Positions 17,323 to 24,188 of a DNA stretch of 64,000 nucleotides are shown in pieces. The DNA is taken from positions 10,292,001-10,356,000 of the forward strand of contig NZ_CP107853.1 of assembly GCF_036013525.1 (NCBI RefSeq), written 5' to 3'. Each line of letters starts with the position of its first letter. Position 1 is the first letter of the stretch. The notes beneath the pieces were generated by a model. The model ran no database searches, had not been told where the DNA came from, and saw only the letters and a program-made list of their open reading frames with translations. The position numbers and the translations under genes were made by a program. The DNA is from Nonomuraea sp. NBC_00507 (GTDB lineage: Bacteria; Actinomycetota; Actinomycetes; Streptosporangiales; Streptosporangiaceae).

Positions 17323-17949
17323 TCAGGCGATGACGAGGTCGAAGCCGCCGTCGGCGAGATGGCCGGTGCTGGGGTTGTAGACGTTGACGGTGACGGTGTT
17401 GTGCTGGCCGCAGGTCGCCCACGGGCTGCCGTAGACCGGCGACGGGTGACGGTGGCCCGGCCATCCGTGCTTGTGCCACCCGTTGCGGTGGCCCGGGTTC
17501 CGGTAGACCGGCGACCCGTTCCGGTGACCTGGCGACGGGTTCCGGTAGACCGACGAATCGTTCCTGTAGTCGGCCGAATCGTTCCTGTGGTCCGCCGACG
17601 TGTTCCTGTAGACCGGCGAATCGTTCCTGTAGACCGGCGACGTGCTCCCGTAGACCGGCGACGTGCTCCCGTAGACGACGTGGGCGAGCCGCAGCGCCTG
17701 GCGGGAGGAGACCTGCATCAGCGCGTCGTTCACGTCCACATGGTGGGAGACCTGGACGCAGTACCGCCCGAGGCCGGCCCGCCATGACCTGATGACGTTC
17801 TTGCCGCTGATGAGCGTGCCGCCGGCGTCGACGGTCGCCAGGGCTCGCGCGTACGGGGCCCTGCGGTCGGCCTGAGCGGCTGGGCCGACGGCCATGACGA
17901 GACTGGTAGCGGCCAGCGTGAGGCCGGCCGCGAGCATGCCACGAAGCAT
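17323..17949 (-). CDS. Secreted repeat protein of unknown function (paralog 2)
   Basis: A 208-residue exported protein with signal peptide MLRGMLAAGLTLAATSLVMA and cleavage near AQA-DR. Residues 35-80 match paralog 1 at 16897. Residues about 92-157 are an insertion of nine degenerate heptapeptides of the form VYRNxSP, absent from paralog 1. The C-terminus again resembles paralog 1 in holding a cysteine and an NTVTV strand (CGQHNTVTVNVYNPSTG). No known family; the repeat may be a flexible or surface-exposed stalk. It is probably the first gene of a two-gene unit. Confidence 0.78.
   Translation of the reverse strand: MLRGMLAAGLTLAATSLVMAVGPAAQADRRAPYARALATVDAGGTLISGKNVIRSWRAGLGRYCVQVSHHVDVNDALMQVSSRQALRLAHVVYGSTSPVYGSTSPVYRNDSPVYRNTSADHRNDSADYRNDSSVYRNPSPGHRNGSPVYRNPGHRNGWHKHGWPGHRHPSPVYGSPWATCGQHNTVTVNVYNPSTGHLADGGFDLVIA
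17498..17680 (-). repeat. 21-bp tandem repeat encoding VYRNxSP heptapeptides
   Basis: Eight full units and a partial ninth at exact 21-bp spacing (17498, 17519, 17540, 17561, 17582, 17603, 17624, 17645, 17666). Each unit reads like TTCCNGTAGACCGGCGACNNG on the plus strand. The units vary mainly at the first base pair step and the third codon of the heptad, and all stay in frame. Confidence 0.9.
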
Positions 17950-18331
17950 GGAAGTTCCTCTCGATCACATAGGGATAAGAGCCACGACAGAAAGTAAGGT
18001 CGTGGAGGCCTCCGAGTCGCGAGCCACCCCGCATCGGACGATCCAAAGATTCTTGGCCGATCGCTTCCGAACCAGTGGCCCGTATCGGGCGTCGCAACCG
18101 CCTCTTTCCCCGCCGCTTGTCCCGCCGTTCCGGGACCTTGGCTGTTGGAGCGCGCTTTACCCCGGGCGACGGAGCGGGCACATTCGAGCGCGGTTCCCCG
18201 GCATCCTCAACGGCCAGGACTCGCGGGATATACGCCAATAAATGTTGACCTGTGCACTTTCCTGATGGTTAATCAGGAAGGGTGTGCCGCTTTCAACGGG
18301 GGAAGCGGCGGTTCATGGCCATGGGGGAAAC
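17950..18331. other. Divergent intergenic region with two inverted repeats
   Basis: No open frame with coding character is seen. A 7-bp dyad, CCACGAC-N10-GTCGTGG (17982-18005), lies 33 bases before the paralog-2 start on the minus strand. On the plus strand TTGACC (18245-18250) is followed after 18 bases by TTAATC, overlapping a perfect dyad, TTCCTGAT-N5-ATCAGGAA (18259-18279). These are candidate promoter and operator sites for the flanking secreted-protein genes. Confidence 0.45.
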
Positions 18332-18739
18332 ATGACCAAGCGTCTTGTCGGCGTGCTCTTAGCGGCTACCGTCGCGACCGGGGTCCTCGCGACGCCGGCG
18401 TCGGCGTCCGAGACGGGGACGACGGCTCGTCCGCATCTGCTCGACTACAAGATCTACTTCGGTAAGTGCGAGGACACCTGCCGCATCAAGGTGCGGATCA
18501 AGAACGTCTCCCGCACGAGGCTCTATGACGTCAGCCTGAACGCCCGGCTCTGGGTCAACGGCACCAAGGTCGGAGCCTGCTACGACTACGTCGGCAGCAT
18601 CCGTCCCAAGGCGGTCCGCTGGGCCGGGTGCACCGTACGATCGGCGAAACTCGCCCGGCTGTGGACCCGCTACCTCGACGGCGGGATCGACTTCAACACC
18701 AAGACCAAGACCAACGTCCACTACGAGTACTACTCGTGA
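18332..18739 (+). CDS. Small secreted protein of unknown function
   Basis: A 135-residue exported protein. The signal peptide MTKRLVGVLLAATVATGVLA is cleaved near ASA-SE. The mature part is a likely beta-sandwich of about 110 residues with two cysteine pairs (KCEDTC near residue 47 and the YDYVGS/WAGC region), and it ends YEYYS. I recognise no family. The start is fixed by a GGGGGAAAC directly before the ATG; the frame is open 48 bases further upstream. It is followed by a strong terminator and so is monocistronic. Confidence 0.8.
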   Translation: MTKRLVGVLLAATVATGVLATPASASETGTTARPHLLDYKIYFGKCEDTCRIKVRIKNVSRTRLYDVSLNARLWVNGTKVGACYDYVGSIRPKAVRWAGCTVRSAKLARLWTRYLDGGIDFNTKTKTNVHYEYYS

Positions 18740-18747
18740 CCAGCGAG

Positions 18748-18774
18748 CCAGGGGCCGATCTCCTCGGCCCCTGG
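18748..18774 (+). terminator. Hairpin terminator after the secreted protein gene
   Basis: A perfect 11-bp stem, CCAGGGGCCGA/TCGGCCCCTGG, with a 5-base loop lies nine bases past the stop codon; one further G-C pair extends it. Confidence 0.8.
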
Positions 18775-18853
18775 CCGCCAGGAACGAAGACACATCCGAT
18801 GTATCGCGGACCTCGCCACGTTTCATGCAAGGGTCGTTCCGGGCCTTAGGCGG

Positions 18854-18898
18854 TTGACAGTCCTGACATTCTGTGGGATCACCATCAAAAGATCCCAC
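18854..18898 (+). promoter_or_regulatory. Promoter element and operator-like dyad before pectate-lyase-3 gene
   Basis: A consensus TTGACA (18854-18859) is followed about 14 bases later by a perfect 8-bp dyad, GTGGGATC-N10-GATCCCAC (18873-18898), that would cover the -10 and transcription start. This is a typical repressor position. The -10 hexamer itself is poor. Confidence 0.45.
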
Positions 18899-18932
18899 CT
18901 TTGAGTGGAGTGCTCGACCCCCGAGGAGCACC

Positions 18933-20630
18933 ATGCGTCAGGACCTTGCCAAGCTGAGCCGCCGGACACTCGTCGGCGGCGCGGCGGCGGCCATCGCCGC
19001 GCCCGCGCTCGCGAGCGGAACCGTGGCGGCCGCCCGACCCGCCCGAGCGTCGGGCCGGCCCGCGGATGCGGCGTCGGCCGCCCTGCTGGACCAGTGGGCG
19101 CAGGCGCCCGGATCCCACCCGCTGATTCCCGACATCTCCCGCGCCGGTTACCGCCTCGGAGCCCGTCCGCCGCGGCCGGACGTCGTGACCAGGGTGACCG
19201 ACCACGGCGCTCGCGCGGACGGGACGACGGACTGCGCCCCGGCCTTCAACGCGGCGCTGCGCGCGGCCGGGGAACGGGGCGGTGGCGTGGTGCTGGTGCC
19301 CCGCGGCACCTACCTGCTGTCATCGCCGGTTTTCGTGCACTGGTCCAACGTCGTCCTGCGCGGCGCCGGGCGTGCGGCCACCGTGCTGCACTTCACGCGG
19401 ACGCTGGACGACGGCTACCGGCCGGCCCGGCAGTCCAATGGCAACAGCCGCTGGTCGTGGACCGGCGGGCAGGTGTGGTTCATGGCGGCCGAGCGGCGGG
19501 CCCGTTCGGAGGCCGAGGACTTCGCCGGCACCGAGGGCTGGCTGCTCGGCGACACCCTCGCGGAGGTCGGCGCCGCCTCTCGCGGCCAGCGCACGCTCCT
19601 GGTCTCCGGCACCGGAGGGATGCGCGCGGGCGACATGGTGATGCTCGAGTGTGCCAACCCGCCGGACGCGAGCCTGCTGACGCATCTGGCCGGGGAGGTG
19701 CCCGGCGCCCGATCGTACGACTGGCCGCGCAGGGCGCCGCAGCTCGTCACCGACTCCGGCGGGCAATACATCCAGTACGCCTCCCTCCAGTGGCCCGTCC
19801 GCATAGAGGCGATCCTCGGCGACCGCCTCGTCCTCCTGGCCCAGCCGCTCAAGTACGACCTGCGCCCCGGCTGGCCGGCCCGGCTGCGCGCGCTCGGCCC
19901 GACCGTGCACGACAGCGGCGTCGAGCAGCTCACCATCCGCAACGAACGGGTCGCGATGACCGCGCACAACAAACACCTCGGCTCGAACGGGGTGTGCTTC
20001 CAGGCCGTGCACGACTGCTGGGCGAGCGATGTCCGCGTGGAGAACTGCGACCTCGGCTTCGGCTTCACCTACGCCAAGTCGACCACGCTCTCCCGAGTCG
20101 CCGTGGGCGGCCGGGCCGCCCACCACAGCTTCGCCTGCCGGATGCAGTCGCACGACAACCTCGTCGACGACTTCGAGATCGAGGCGTTCACCGTCCCGGT
20201 GCCGTCCGGCGCCGTCCACCACGGACTCAACGTGGAGGGTCTGTCGTCGGGCAACGTGTGGCGGCGGGGCCGGATGGCCGAGGGCACCTTCGACACCCAC
20301 CGGGCGCTCCCGTTCGAGAACGCCCGGACCGACATCACCCTGGTGAACAACGGCCGCGTCGGCGGCTCGGCGGCGTCCGGGCCGCTGTTCGGGGCGCGGA
20401 TCGCGCATTGGAACGTCCGGGTCACGAGCGGCAGCGCGTACGCCGTGACGATCGCCGACGTCGCGCCCCGCAGCGTGACGGTGGGTGTCCAGGGCACCAA
20501 CGGCACCGCAAGCGAGCTGCCTCCGGACTTCGCCGGCGACCTGGAGAACCTCCTCGTCGAGCAGGGCTCACGTCCCGGCGTCACCGACCTGTACGCCGCC
20601 CAGCGTGACCGCACGCCGGAAAACGACTAG
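18933..20630 (+). CDS. Tat-exported pectate-lyase-3 fold polysaccharide-degrading protein
   Basis: A 565-residue right-handed beta-helix protein. A twin-arginine signal (LSRRTLVGGAAAAIAAPALA) precedes the Pectate_lyase_3 entry motif VTDHGARADGTTDCAPAFNAAL (residues about 88-110) and the GGGVVLVPRGTYLLSSPVFV strand. Later segments (EQLTIRNERVAM, VENCDLGFGFTYAKSTTLSR) look like helix turns. The family includes GH28-like enzymes and epimerases; specificity is not readable, but its three downstream neighbours act on pectin. The start at 18933 follows GAGGAG; the frame runs 60 bases further upstream without support. Confidence 0.8.
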   Translation: MRQDLAKLSRRTLVGGAAAAIAAPALASGTVAAARPARASGRPADAASAALLDQWAQAPGSHPLIPDISRAGYRLGARPPRPDVVTRVTDHGARADGTTDCAPAFNAALRAAGERGGGVVLVPRGTYLLSSPVFVHWSNVVLRGAGRAATVLHFTRTLDDGYRPARQSNGNSRWSWTGGQVWFMAAERRARSEAEDFAGTEGWLLGDTLAEVGAASRGQRTLLVSGTGGMRAGDMVMLECANPPDASLLTHLAGEVPGARSYDWPRRAPQLVTDSGGQYIQYASLQWPVRIEAILGDRLVLLAQPLKYDLRPGWPARLRALGPTVHDSGVEQLTIRNERVAMTAHNKHLGSNGVCFQAVHDCWASDVRVENCDLGFGFTYAKSTTLSRVAVGGRAAHHSFACRMQSHDNLVDDFEIEAFTVPVPSGAVHHGLNVEGLSSGNVWRRGRMAEGTFDTHRALPFENARTDITLVNNGRVGGSAASGPLFGARIAHWNVRVTSGSAYAVTIADVAPRSVTVGVQGTNGTASELPPDFAGDLENLLVEQGSRPGVTDLYAAQRDRTPEND

Positions 20631-20640
20631 AAGGACGACA

Positions 20641-20701
20641 ACACGGTCCGGTCAGGTCCCGGACGGAAGTGTCCAGTTCCGCAGGAAGGACCGGACCGTG
20701 T
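20641..20701. terminator. Long inverted repeat at convergent gene ends
   Basis: Perfect 13-bp arms, ACACGGTCCGGTC (20641-20653) and its complement (20689-20701), are separated by 35 bases. The feature starts just past the pectate-lyase-3 stop and lies mostly inside the last codons of the opposing PL1-CE8 gene. It could terminate the plus-strand transcript. Confidence 0.45.
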
Positions 20702-22463
20702 ACGCGCGGGCCTCTTCGTCGGTGAGCTGCGGCCGGTCCGCCGTGACGGCCGCGCCGGGGCCGGTGTTGCGGTATTCGGCGAAGCGCCCCTCGCCCTCCC
20801 AGGGATCGTCCTTGACGTGCGCGCCCAGCCAGGAGTCGCGGACGACGACTTGAGCGCCGTCACCGGCCCGTCCCAGGGAGACGGCCTTGGCCGCGTCGCC
20901 CTCCAACCGGCTGCCGGCGATGAGGACGGAGCCGCCCGCGGCCACGGTGCCGGCGCCGAGCGACTTGATCGCGCAGTGGTCCAGGACGGCCGTGCCCGGG
21001 CCGCGGACGATGTCCACGTCGCCCTCCACGTAACAGTCCCGCAGGTAGGCCCGGCCGTCCGCCTGGTAGGTGCCCTCGTTGCCGAGGAAGCGGGTGCCCT
21101 TGAAGGTGATCCGGTCACCGGCCGTCTGCACGGCGGGCGCCGGGCCGGCGGCGAGGGACTCGTCGTAGGCGTTGCGCAGCGTGACGCCCTCGACGGTGAT
21201 GTCGTTGCCGAGCACGCCGAAGGTGGCGCTGCCGGCCGGTCCCCACGTGCCGCCGTAGAACTTCTGCCCGTTCGCGGGCAGCTCGTAGGTGATGACCACG
21301 TCGTCGGGGTCGCCGGTCGCACCCTTGATCGTGAGGTCCCTGCGGCCCGCCCACACCCGGACCATCTCGCGGTAGACGCCCGGCTTGACCGTGATCACCG
21401 CGCCGCGCGGGGCCGCGCCGACGGCCGCCTGCACGCTGCCGAAGTCGCCGGTGCCGTCGAGTGCGACGGTGATCCGCTGCGGCGCGGGCTGCTCCCCGCC
21501 GAGCGGCCCGGCGCCGCGGCCGACGATGGCGGGCACCCGGTCGGCGGGGTCGAGCGTGTAGGCGTAGTAGGCGGATGGATCGAAGGCCGCGCCCACGTTG
21601 TCGGTGCGGCCCTCGCTACCGTCGAACACGTTGCCGCGCTGGACCACCTGGGAGGCGGGGTCCTTGGCCACGATCGGGTCGGGCACCGACCGGTAGTAGC
21701 TGTTCTCGACGACCAGCTTGCCGCTGCCGCGGATCATGGTGCCGTACATCGCGGTGTCCTGGACGTAGTTGTTGTACCAGTGCGCGGCCAGGGTGTTGTC
21801 GATGCTGGCGTTGCGCTGATGGGTGCCGCGGATCCAGTTGTGGTGCATGGTCACCTTGGTCACCACGTTCGGGGTCCAGCCGACGCCGACGGCCTTGTTG
21901 TGGTCGCTGAACACGTTCCAGGAGACGGTGACGTAGTCGCTGTCCTTGCGGATGTCGAGCAGGCCGTCGCCGGTCCTGGTGAAGTGGTTGTGGTCGATCC
22001 ACACGTGGTGGGCGCCGTCCATCTGGACGCCGTCGTAGTCCTTGCTCTTGCCGTCCCAGTCGCCGGCGACGTAGGAGTCGCGGATGGTCAGGTTGCGGAT
22101 GATGACGTTGTGCACCTGGTTGAGGAAGAATCCGCCCTGGACGATCTCGGCGCCCGCGCCCTCGCCGACGATGCTCTTGTCGGAGGCGACCGCGATCTCC
22201 TTGCCGTAGGGCTCCATCTTGATCGGACCCCTCACCTTGATCACGTACGGCTCCGCCGCCGTGGCGTACCGTTCCAGGTCGGCCTGGTTGTCCACGGTCA
22301 CGGTGGGCCCGGCGGCGCCACCTGTGGTGCCGTCCACGCCGAGGGCGCTCAGCCCGGCGAACCCGTCGGCGCGTCCTGACCATGGCGTGTCCGCCGTCGC
22401 GGGGGACGGGACGGCCGCCGTCAGCGCCACCGCGAGCACGACGAGCAGGGTGGGGCGTTTCAT
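20652..22463 (-). CDS. Secreted pectate lyase (PL1) - pectinesterase-like (CE8) fusion
   Basis: A 603-residue exported two-domain protein. After a Sec signal (cleavage near ATA-DT) comes a PL1 pectate lyase (residues about 28-330) with HHVWIDHNHFTRTGDGLLD and VTMHHNWIRGTHQRN holding the catalytic Arg. From about residue 335 (TVALDGTGDFGSVQAAVGAA) follows a CE8-type beta helix. The canonical CE8 GDQDTF is replaced here by GNEGTY, losing Gln and the acid Asp, while the VDIVRG aspartate and the LGR arginine remain. Demethylation activity is therefore doubtful. Divergent from the ricin-CE8 gene. Confidence 0.88.
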   Translation of the reverse strand: MKRPTLLVVLAVALTAAVPSPATADTPWSGRADGFAGLSALGVDGTTGGAAGPTVTVDNQADLERYATAAEPYVIKVRGPIKMEPYGKEIAVASDKSIVGEGAGAEIVQGGFFLNQVHNVIIRNLTIRDSYVAGDWDGKSKDYDGVQMDGAHHVWIDHNHFTRTGDGLLDIRKDSDYVTVSWNVFSDHNKAVGVGWTPNVVTKVTMHHNWIRGTHQRNASIDNTLAAHWYNNYVQDTAMYGTMIRGSGKLVVENSYYRSVPDPIVAKDPASQVVQRGNVFDGSEGRTDNVGAAFDPSAYYAYTLDPADRVPAIVGRGAGPLGGEQPAPQRITVALDGTGDFGSVQAAVGAAPRGAVITVKPGVYREMVRVWAGRRDLTIKGATGDPDDVVITYELPANGQKFYGGTWGPAGSATFGVLGNDITVEGVTLRNAYDESLAAGPAPAVQTAGDRITFKGTRFLGNEGTYQADGRAYLRDCYVEGDVDIVRGPGTAVLDHCAIKSLGAGTVAAGGSVLIAGSRLEGDAAKAVSLGRAGDGAQVVVRDSWLGAHVKDDPWEGEGRFAEYRNTGPGAAVTADRPQLTDEEARAYTVRSFLRNWTLPSGT

Positions 22464-22573
22464 CAGGTGCCTCCGGCTGGGGGGTGCGGTCGGAGGAAAC
22501 GTTGCGGTAGCCCGAACGCAACGTCAACGGCATGAAAACGCCTCCGAGCCCTGCTAGCAGGCAGAATTCCCGC

Positions 22574-22585
22574 AATTTCGAAATT
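22574..22585. promoter_or_regulatory. Palindrome in the pectinase control region
   Basis: A perfect 12-bp palindrome, AATTTCGAAATT, in an A+T-rich patch between the divergent PL1-CE8 and ricin-CE8 genes. Candidate operator; no binding protein is encoded nearby. Confidence 0.35.
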
Positions 22586-22647
22586 TTCGCGGCTGAGCAG
22601 CGAAAAAGCCCGGCAGCGCCCGCCGGGCGCCCACCACGGGCGTTCGC

Positions 22648-22660
22648 ATGAAAGTTTCAT
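22648..22660. promoter_or_regulatory. Palindrome ATGAAAGTTTCAT in the pectinase control region
   Basis: A perfect palindrome, ATGAAA-G-TTTCAT, about 50 bases upstream of a TTGACA (22700-22705). The half-sites resemble those of KdgR (TGAAA/TTTCA), a pectin-catabolism repressor, but the spacer is much shorter, so the resemblance is only suggestive. Confidence 0.4.
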
Positions 22661-22723
22661 CCGCGACCATGGTTTTCCGGCCCGATCGCGGTGGTTCAGT
22701 TGACAGATCTCTTATGTGTGCTT

Positions 22724-22749
22724 CTTCCTCAGTGGCTACGAGGAAGGAG
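22724..22749 (+). promoter_or_regulatory. Hairpin overlapping the ribosome binding site
   Basis: CTTCCTC (22724-22730) and GAGGAAG (22740-22746) form a 7-bp perfect stem with a 9-base loop. The right arm covers the first half of the AAGGAG ribosome binding site (22744-22749) of the ricin-CE8 gene, so folding could reduce its translation. Confidence 0.4.
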
Positions 22750-22757
22750 CACATGAG

Positions 22758-24170
22758 ATGTTCGTGCGCAAGCACGCGGCAGGCGTCGCCCTGCTGACGG
22801 TGATCGCCTGGGGACTGGCCCCACCTGCGGCGCAGGCGGATGTGCCCGTGCCGGGCGGGGTCTACCAGCTCAAGGTGACCAAGAGCGGCATGTGCCTGGA
22901 CGTGGTGAGCGGCTCGCTGGACAACGGCGCGTTGTTGCAGCAGTGGGGGTGCTCGGGTGCCACCTGGCAGCAGTTCACGGTCGTCTCCGCGGGGTCGGGG
23001 GTCTACACGATCCGCAATGTGAACAGCGGCCGATGCGTCGATGTGCCGTACGGGTCGGCCACCTCCGGGCTGCGGCTGCAGCAGTGGGGGTGCGGTGACG
23101 GCACCAAGAGCAACCAGTTGTGGCGCTTCGTCGCCTCAGGCACCGGTACCTACCAGGTCGTCAGCGCCGCCACCGGGCTGTGCATGAGCGACCAGGGCGC
23201 CTCCACCGCCTCAGGAGCCGCGATCATCCAGGAGACCTGCACCGCCAACACCAACAAACAATGGTTGTTCGCCCCCGTGTCCAAGCCCACGGTCGCGGCC
23301 GACGGCTCCGGCACGTACCGGACGGTCCAGGCCGCGGTCGACGCCGTGCCGTCGGGGAACGCGAGCCGGGTCACGATCACTATCGCACCCGGGACGTACC
23401 GGGAGATCGTCCGGGTTCCGTCGACCAAGCCGTACGTCACGCTGCAGGGCCTCGGCTCTTCGGCGGCCCAGACTGTTATCGTTAACAACCACCATGCGGG
23501 CGAATACGGGACATCCGGCAGCGCGACCGCGTTCGTCGACGGCCACGACTTCGTCGCCACGAACCTGACGATCTCCAACGACTTCAACGAGGACCCGGCC
23601 GTCTCCGGTCATCAGGCGGTGGCGCTCAACCTGAACGCCGACCGCGCCCGCCTGTCCAACGTGCGCCTGCTCGGCGACCAGGACACGTTCCTGGTCAACA
23701 ACTCCGCCCGTGCCTACGTGTCGAACTCGTACGTGGAGGGCACCGTCGACTTCATCTTCGGCGGCGGCACCATCGTCTTCGACTCCTGCGACATCTATGA
23801 AAAGCGCAGCACCGGCGGTCCGCTGACCGCGGCGAGCACGGACGCCGCGAAGACCTACGGCTTCCTGTTCTACAAGTCCAGGATCAGCGGGGCGGCCTCG
23901 GCCGGCACCACCAGCCTGGGCCGCCCGTGGCGCCCCGACGCCCAGGTGCTCTACCGGGAGTCCACGCTCGGATCCCTCATCAACACCGCTCAACCGTGGA
24001 CCGACATGTCCGCCAACTCCTGGAGGAACGCCCGCTTCTTCGAATACAGGAACACCGGGGCGGGAGCCGGGACGAACGCCAACCGGCCCCAGCTCAGCGA
24101 CACCCAGGCCGCGAACTACACCCCGCAGAAGTACCTCGCCGGGTCCGACGGCTGGAACCCCATCGGCTGA
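22758..24170 (+). CDS. Secreted pectinesterase (CE8) with ricin-type carbohydrate-binding domain
   Basis: A 470-residue exported enzyme. A signal peptide (MFVRKHAAGVALLTV..., cleavage near AQA-DV) leads to a beta-trefoil ricin-type domain (residues about 30-165) with three QxW-type repeats (LLQQWGCSG, RLQQWGCGD, NKQWLF). The CE8 domain (about 170-470) has the full active site: LGDQDTFLV, EGTVDFIFGGG and TSLGRPWRP. It should remove methyl esters from pectin outside the cell. The ATG at 22758 sits 9 bases after AAGGAG. The downstream PL1 gene follows by 18 bases and uses the resulting polygalacturonate. Confidence 0.92.
   Translation: MFVRKHAAGVALLTVIAWGLAPPAAQADVPVPGGVYQLKVTKSGMCLDVVSGSLDNGALLQQWGCSGATWQQFTVVSAGSGVYTIRNVNSGRCVDVPYGSATSGLRLQQWGCGDGTKSNQLWRFVASGTGTYQVVSAATGLCMSDQGASTASGAAIIQETCTANTNKQWLFAPVSKPTVAADGSGTYRTVQAAVDAVPSGNASRVTITIAPGTYREIVRVPSTKPYVTLQGLGSSAAQTVIVNNHHAGEYGTSGSATAFVDGHDFVATNLTISNDFNEDPAVSGHQAVALNLNADRARLSNVRLLGDQDTFLVNNSARAYVSNSYVEGTVDFIFGGGTIVFDSCDIYEKRSTGGPLTAASTDAAKTYGFLFYKSRISGAASAGTTSLGRPWRPDAQVLYRESTLGSLINTAQPWTDMSANSWRNARFFEYRNTGAGAGTNANRPQLSDTQAANYTPQKYLAGSDGWNPIG
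22860..22978 (+). repeat. Direct repeat A in ricin-type domain (copy 1)
   Basis: This 119-bp block matches 24291-24409 with a single difference (A at 22962, G at 24393), in sharp contrast to the diverged DNA between this block and the next shared block. It is the first part of the ricin domain of two adjacent genes. Confidence 0.9.
23178..23270 (+). repeat. Direct repeat B in ricin-type domain (copy 1)
   Basis: This 93-bp block is identical to 24609-24701 at the same offset (1431 bp) as repeat A. It encodes the end of the ricin domain. Confidence 0.9.
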
Positions 24171-24188
24171 CCATCTCCGGAGGAGATC

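Noticed and set aside
17498..17680. Non-coding minisatellite
   Set aside because: All 21-bp units keep the reading frame of a protein with a signal peptide and a paralog next door.
22716..22757. Upstream start for the ricin-CE8 gene
   Set aside because: It would begin without a ribosome binding site and spoil the signal peptide; 22758 has AAGGAG and a proper signal.
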